Translations under genes and position numbers: made by a program
Part shown: positions 60,306 to 64,000 of the stretch, piece by piece
How the letters are laid out: the number at the start of each line of letters is the position of its first letter
Numbering within the stretch: the first letter of the stretch is position 1
The notes under the pieces: model-generated
Seen by the model: only the letters and a program-made list of their open reading frames with translations
Told to the model about the DNA's origin: nothing
Databases searched by the model: none
Assembly (NCBI RefSeq): GCF_051622035.1
Contig: NC_135358.1
Span: 1,738,501-1,802,500, forward strand
Reading direction: 5' to 3'
DNA length: 64,000 bases
Source: Arctopsyche grandis
Lineage: Eukaryota > Arthropoda > Insecta > Trichoptera > Hydropsychidae

Positions 60306-63300
60306 ATACTCATTGAATTTTGTTACTTGTGTATTTCAAAATATTTTATGCTTTAAATTTAATTCTCTCGAATGTACAGACATACATTTTTTCTACCCTT
60401 TATTTTTCAGATATATATAAATTAATATGTTATAAAGGAAATTTATATATACGAGGTTATTCTTTCTATCTGTGAATTATTAATTGAGGTGACACTTTTT
60501 TAATTAAGTTAATTTATTTTTTTAACTTTAATTTCATGGTATCTTTTCACATTTTTTTCGGTATTTTTGTTTAGGCAAGTGTCACGGTGGTAGTAGACAA
60601 GCCATATGGCCTGTCGCCTTTCCTCATACACCTTATGTTGCATCGTCAATGAGGGGAAATTTCGTTGAAAATTTATATTTTGTGTAATGTTTTTGTATTA
60701 TTTAACTTTTAAAAAAATACTTCAAATGTTACTTTTTAGTTACTTATGTAAATATAGGTATAAATATGTCTAATGTATTTCAATTTTAAAAATTTTGTTA
60801 TATATTGTTGCAGATATTGTAATGCATAGCTGTACGATTGTGCAAATAAATGTCAAATATATGAAATAAACATATGCAGTATAAAAAGATTTTGGATATG
60901 TATATGTAGAATTAATTAAACATTTAGTATCTAATCAAAACAAATTTCCACGAACAACAACTGTCGACGTCCGTCTGTCTTGACACGTGTTCGGGTAGGC
61001 ACGAACCCCAAATAATACAGACCTCTGATTGCCCTTTAGTACCTGCAACAGGTAATAAGTTTCGACGTTTGCTCTATATATGAAAAATTTACATCAAATG
61101 GTTATTGTCTTCGATTATTCACAAATACGTATGAGAAAATGGAATATTTATGTTAAATAGTAAAAGAAAAGCTTGGGTTTGGTTATACTCCGCTCATTGA
61201 ATTCTCCTTAGCAACAAATATTTTATTGTTAACTATTGTTTTTTTTATATTATTTGTATATTTTAATTAACACATATCAAACTCCTTAAACTTTATTTTT
61301 TTTATATAATATCTAAACATAAATTAACAGTAAAAAACGAGTACACATACAGGTAAATTGTGTAGATATTTAGATTTCTGAGACTTTCATCGAAGAAATG
61401 TGATTGCCAGAGCTTGTACATTTTCAAGAATTTTCATCGCATTTCCACGTACGGAAAAACGATCGATTATGTAAATTTTTCGGTATGAATAGAGTAAGAG
61501 GTGTAATAGTGGCGAGCATATGTGGCCCACGTGCGTGGATAAGAATGGTTAGAGTTTGGCACGCACGCCAACTGTCTCACACAGCTGTCTCGTTATCCTC
61601 ACAAGGAAAATTAATTTATTTAACCTTCTCCAGATATCCTGAACGTGTTTATACGACGAATCAAATCCAGGAAGTGCTCGTCAACAATGTCTCACATTCA
61701 TTCATGTACAGGCTAAACTCCTATTCATTGATCATGACAATATTATATAAAGTTTCCAGCCTCTCACCGTTACATATGTAAGTCATTACATTATTAATCG
61801 TATTTTGTATTTTAAAACCGATAAGTTTATTTAAATTCATTTATGTACGTTATTTATTTAACATTTTTCGCAATATGGGCTTGCTCTGATTATTTTAAGA
61901 TCAGCCGAATGAGTCTTTACAATGTTTTAAACTTAGAAAACAGCTGCTGTATAATTGATATGCGTAGTAAAGTTATATTGATTCGGTTTTACGATACATA
62001 CATACATAGGTGTGCACGTGTGTATGATGTTTTTGTGGGCAATCCATAGGTATTATTTCAGTTCAAAGGGCCATATGCTGTTTTGGGGCGTGCTGCCACA
62101 AGTGTGCCTCAAAAAGGGGATGAGAAACAGAAGGAAGAGACAGAGAGAGACGGATTGAGTGGAAAAGAGACAGTGGTAAAAAAAGCAACAGTTGCGAAAA
62201 TTATAGTCGTAAGAAATCGACAAGGTATAATATGTACATGCTTCGGGGTACACTTTCAGCTACCTGAAATGAAAGAGTCGAATTTAATTCGCATTTCGCT
62301 TTCGCGGTCGCCTAATTGCCGAATTTCAAATGACAAATTTCTGAAAAAGCCCCAAGGGTGGTCCCGGAAGACGTGTCTTTTCCGAAAAATAAATGTTCAC
62401 AAATAATACTCATTTATTTAATATAATAATTCGGGGATTTATTCGAGAAAACTATGAATTTTCTCGAAATGATTTTTTCAATTACTCTTATGAATTTAAT
62501 ATGTTATTAAAATATGAATGAAAGTTTTTAAGATTTGAATTTGTTGATTTAAGTTAGGAATACTCTATGAATTGATTGGTCTGCGGGGTGATTTCATCTA
62601 AAACTTTTGAATCTGTATACATTGTCTAGAAACTGTTACTAAGCCAAAAAGTAGGATATTGAAGAAATATTACACTTAAGGATACAGTTAGGCATTCAGT
62701 GTCAAATATACGATGTGTGAGAAGTAGGAGATATTATATTGATAGGTATATGTAGAGGTAGATGCCGAAAACAACCCTTGATCCTTTTCGCGGTCGACGA
62801 TCTGATGAGCTTTTGCGATTTATAACTTAACTTAAGGGCTTTAGGGGTCTTTGTGTGTGGTTCGCCGCGAGGTGGTCTCAAATAAATTATTTCATTTTGT
62901 TCCGCTTAATTTACACAACACTATCCCTTTGAATTTCGGCAAATTTTAAAACGAAAGTGTTGTAAACGTTTAGTAATATTACAAATATCGCACATTTATA
63001 TGTGGGTATTTATATATTCGGCCAAAATTGACAAGACAAAAGTTTTGGTTTCTACATATAGATATATAATATGTAATACATTCATAGGTCGAAAAAAGCT
63101 CTCGAAAACGTTGTTCAATTAAAATTAGCATGTCTGTAGATAAGGTAATATATACGTGTGATGAGTTTTATCATATTTTAGAACTCATTGGAATTAAAAT
63201 TAGCCGAAACATTGTTGCAGATATTTATTGCAGTAGTAAAATTTTCCAATTAAAATCTAGCCCGTGGGAACGTGGTGAAATATATTCGGTGAAATTTCTG

Positions 63301-64000
63301 AAATGTCTCAAAAGATTCAACTTATAAATTGGCGTGAAACAATTAAGGTTTTTCGAACATTTTTGCACCCTAATAAAAAAGCTCGAGGCCTCTACCGAAA
63401 TGCTACTTTTTTAACCACCGAAATAGAAATATTATGACATAAATCCTTCAAACATATTACTGTGACGAATCTGACATTATTTTAACACCTTTAAAGATAC
63501 ATAAAAAATATTGGATTTTTTTCAATAGTACCGTTATACGGAGCCCAAAGCATTACATATAATGTTTGTGAGACAAAAAATTGAAAAATGATATGAATGA
63601 CATTTATTTTTTTCAACAGAATTTGTAGATGGAATGAAGTCACATTTTTTTTCACAGTATCGGCAATGTCTTTCGACACTACCTTTCTTATCTTGTTTCA
63701 TCTCGCAATGGACAAAATTCCTACCTTGACCACTGTCGAAATTTCTGGAGAACCTTCTCTCGTCATTAAAACTGTCAAAGCCATCGAAAATTTGGCAATA
63801 AAGCGTAAATAATGTGGTGCAAAAAGCTTCATAGTGCGAGCTTTTTGTTCCGTCAAGTGAATACCATGTTTCACTTATCTTTATATTCCATTAAATAAAA
63901 CACTCAACATATTTTTGCGCCTTATAAATTTAACAATTAAGTATCTATGATTTAAATGATAGCATTTTGATAATCTTTTGTTGATTTAAGCGCATACAAA
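60306..64000. other. Right end, no supported gene
   Basis: Plus-strand ORFs of 60-125 codons at 61404-61781, 62083-62406, 63130-63327 and 63597-63812 show no family motif I recognise. The last, ending IENLAIKRK with AATAAA about 80 bp downstream and an acceptor-like TTTTCACAG near 63657, could be a terminal exon of a gene, but I could not join it to another exon. Confidence 0.35.

Noticed and set aside
61404-61781. 125-codon plus ORF
   Set aside because: No recognised motif, no supporting splice partner; could be chance.
1-64000. CRISPR arrays, operons or other prokaryotic defence systems
   Set aside because: Spliceosomal introns, SINEs and LINEs show animal nuclear DNA; the regular arrays seen are transposon subterminal repeats or microsatellites.

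Overview
The window is AT-rich, intron-rich animal DNA, most likely from an insect whose order I cannot fix. Pointers to an insect are a CMP-sialic acid synthase with an N-terminal secretory signal (as known for the Drosophila enzyme, unlike the nuclear vertebrate one), short introns, tRNA-derived SINEs, RTE and Jockey-type LINEs, and many piggyBac-, hAT- and PIF/Harbinger-like MITEs. Exon models below were built by hand: each splice junction was checked for GT/AG (one GC/AG) and for reading-frame phase, and lengths add up in frame.

Layout. 0-1 kb: mRpL36 (+). 2.1-11.8 kb: SNX8-type sorting nexin (-), tail to tail with mRpL36, with a 4.4 kb first intron; its introns hold an RTE LINE, a palindromic MULE-like element and other MITEs. 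12-14.8 kb: repeats, including a hAT element carrying a nested solo LTR. 14.8-17.2 kb: CMP-sialic acid synthase (-). 17.3-19.6 kb: SINEs, one with a clean nested MITE. 19.7-22.1 kb: UPF0193/EVG1 (C22orf23-like) gene (-). 22.2-24.1 kb: a MITE and an (AT)n tract. 24.1-31.6 kb: an F-box/leucine-rich-repeat gene (-) with a hAT remnant in an intron. 31.7-35.5 kb: a nested repeat cluster with a young miniature LTR element whose two LTRs are identical. 35.5-39.3 kb: an SV2-like major-facilitator transporter (+). 40.8-46.6 kb: SF3A1, the U2 snRNP splicing factor (-), convergent with the transporter. 46.7-64 kb: no gene I can defend; repeat relics and unassigned ORFs.

The genes are unrelated single-copy loci (mitochondrial translation, endosomal sorting, Golgi sialylation, a probably cilium-linked UPF0193 protein, ubiquitin ligase adaptor, membrane transport, splicing) and I see no operon-like functional grouping. 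The unusual content lies in the repeats: a SINE family with two different tRNA-like heads and a common hairpin tail, an LTR family that inserts at ATAT, a 317 bp foldback with 9 bp target duplications, and an element with inverted arrays of a short motif. I did not find a convincing new multi-gene system.
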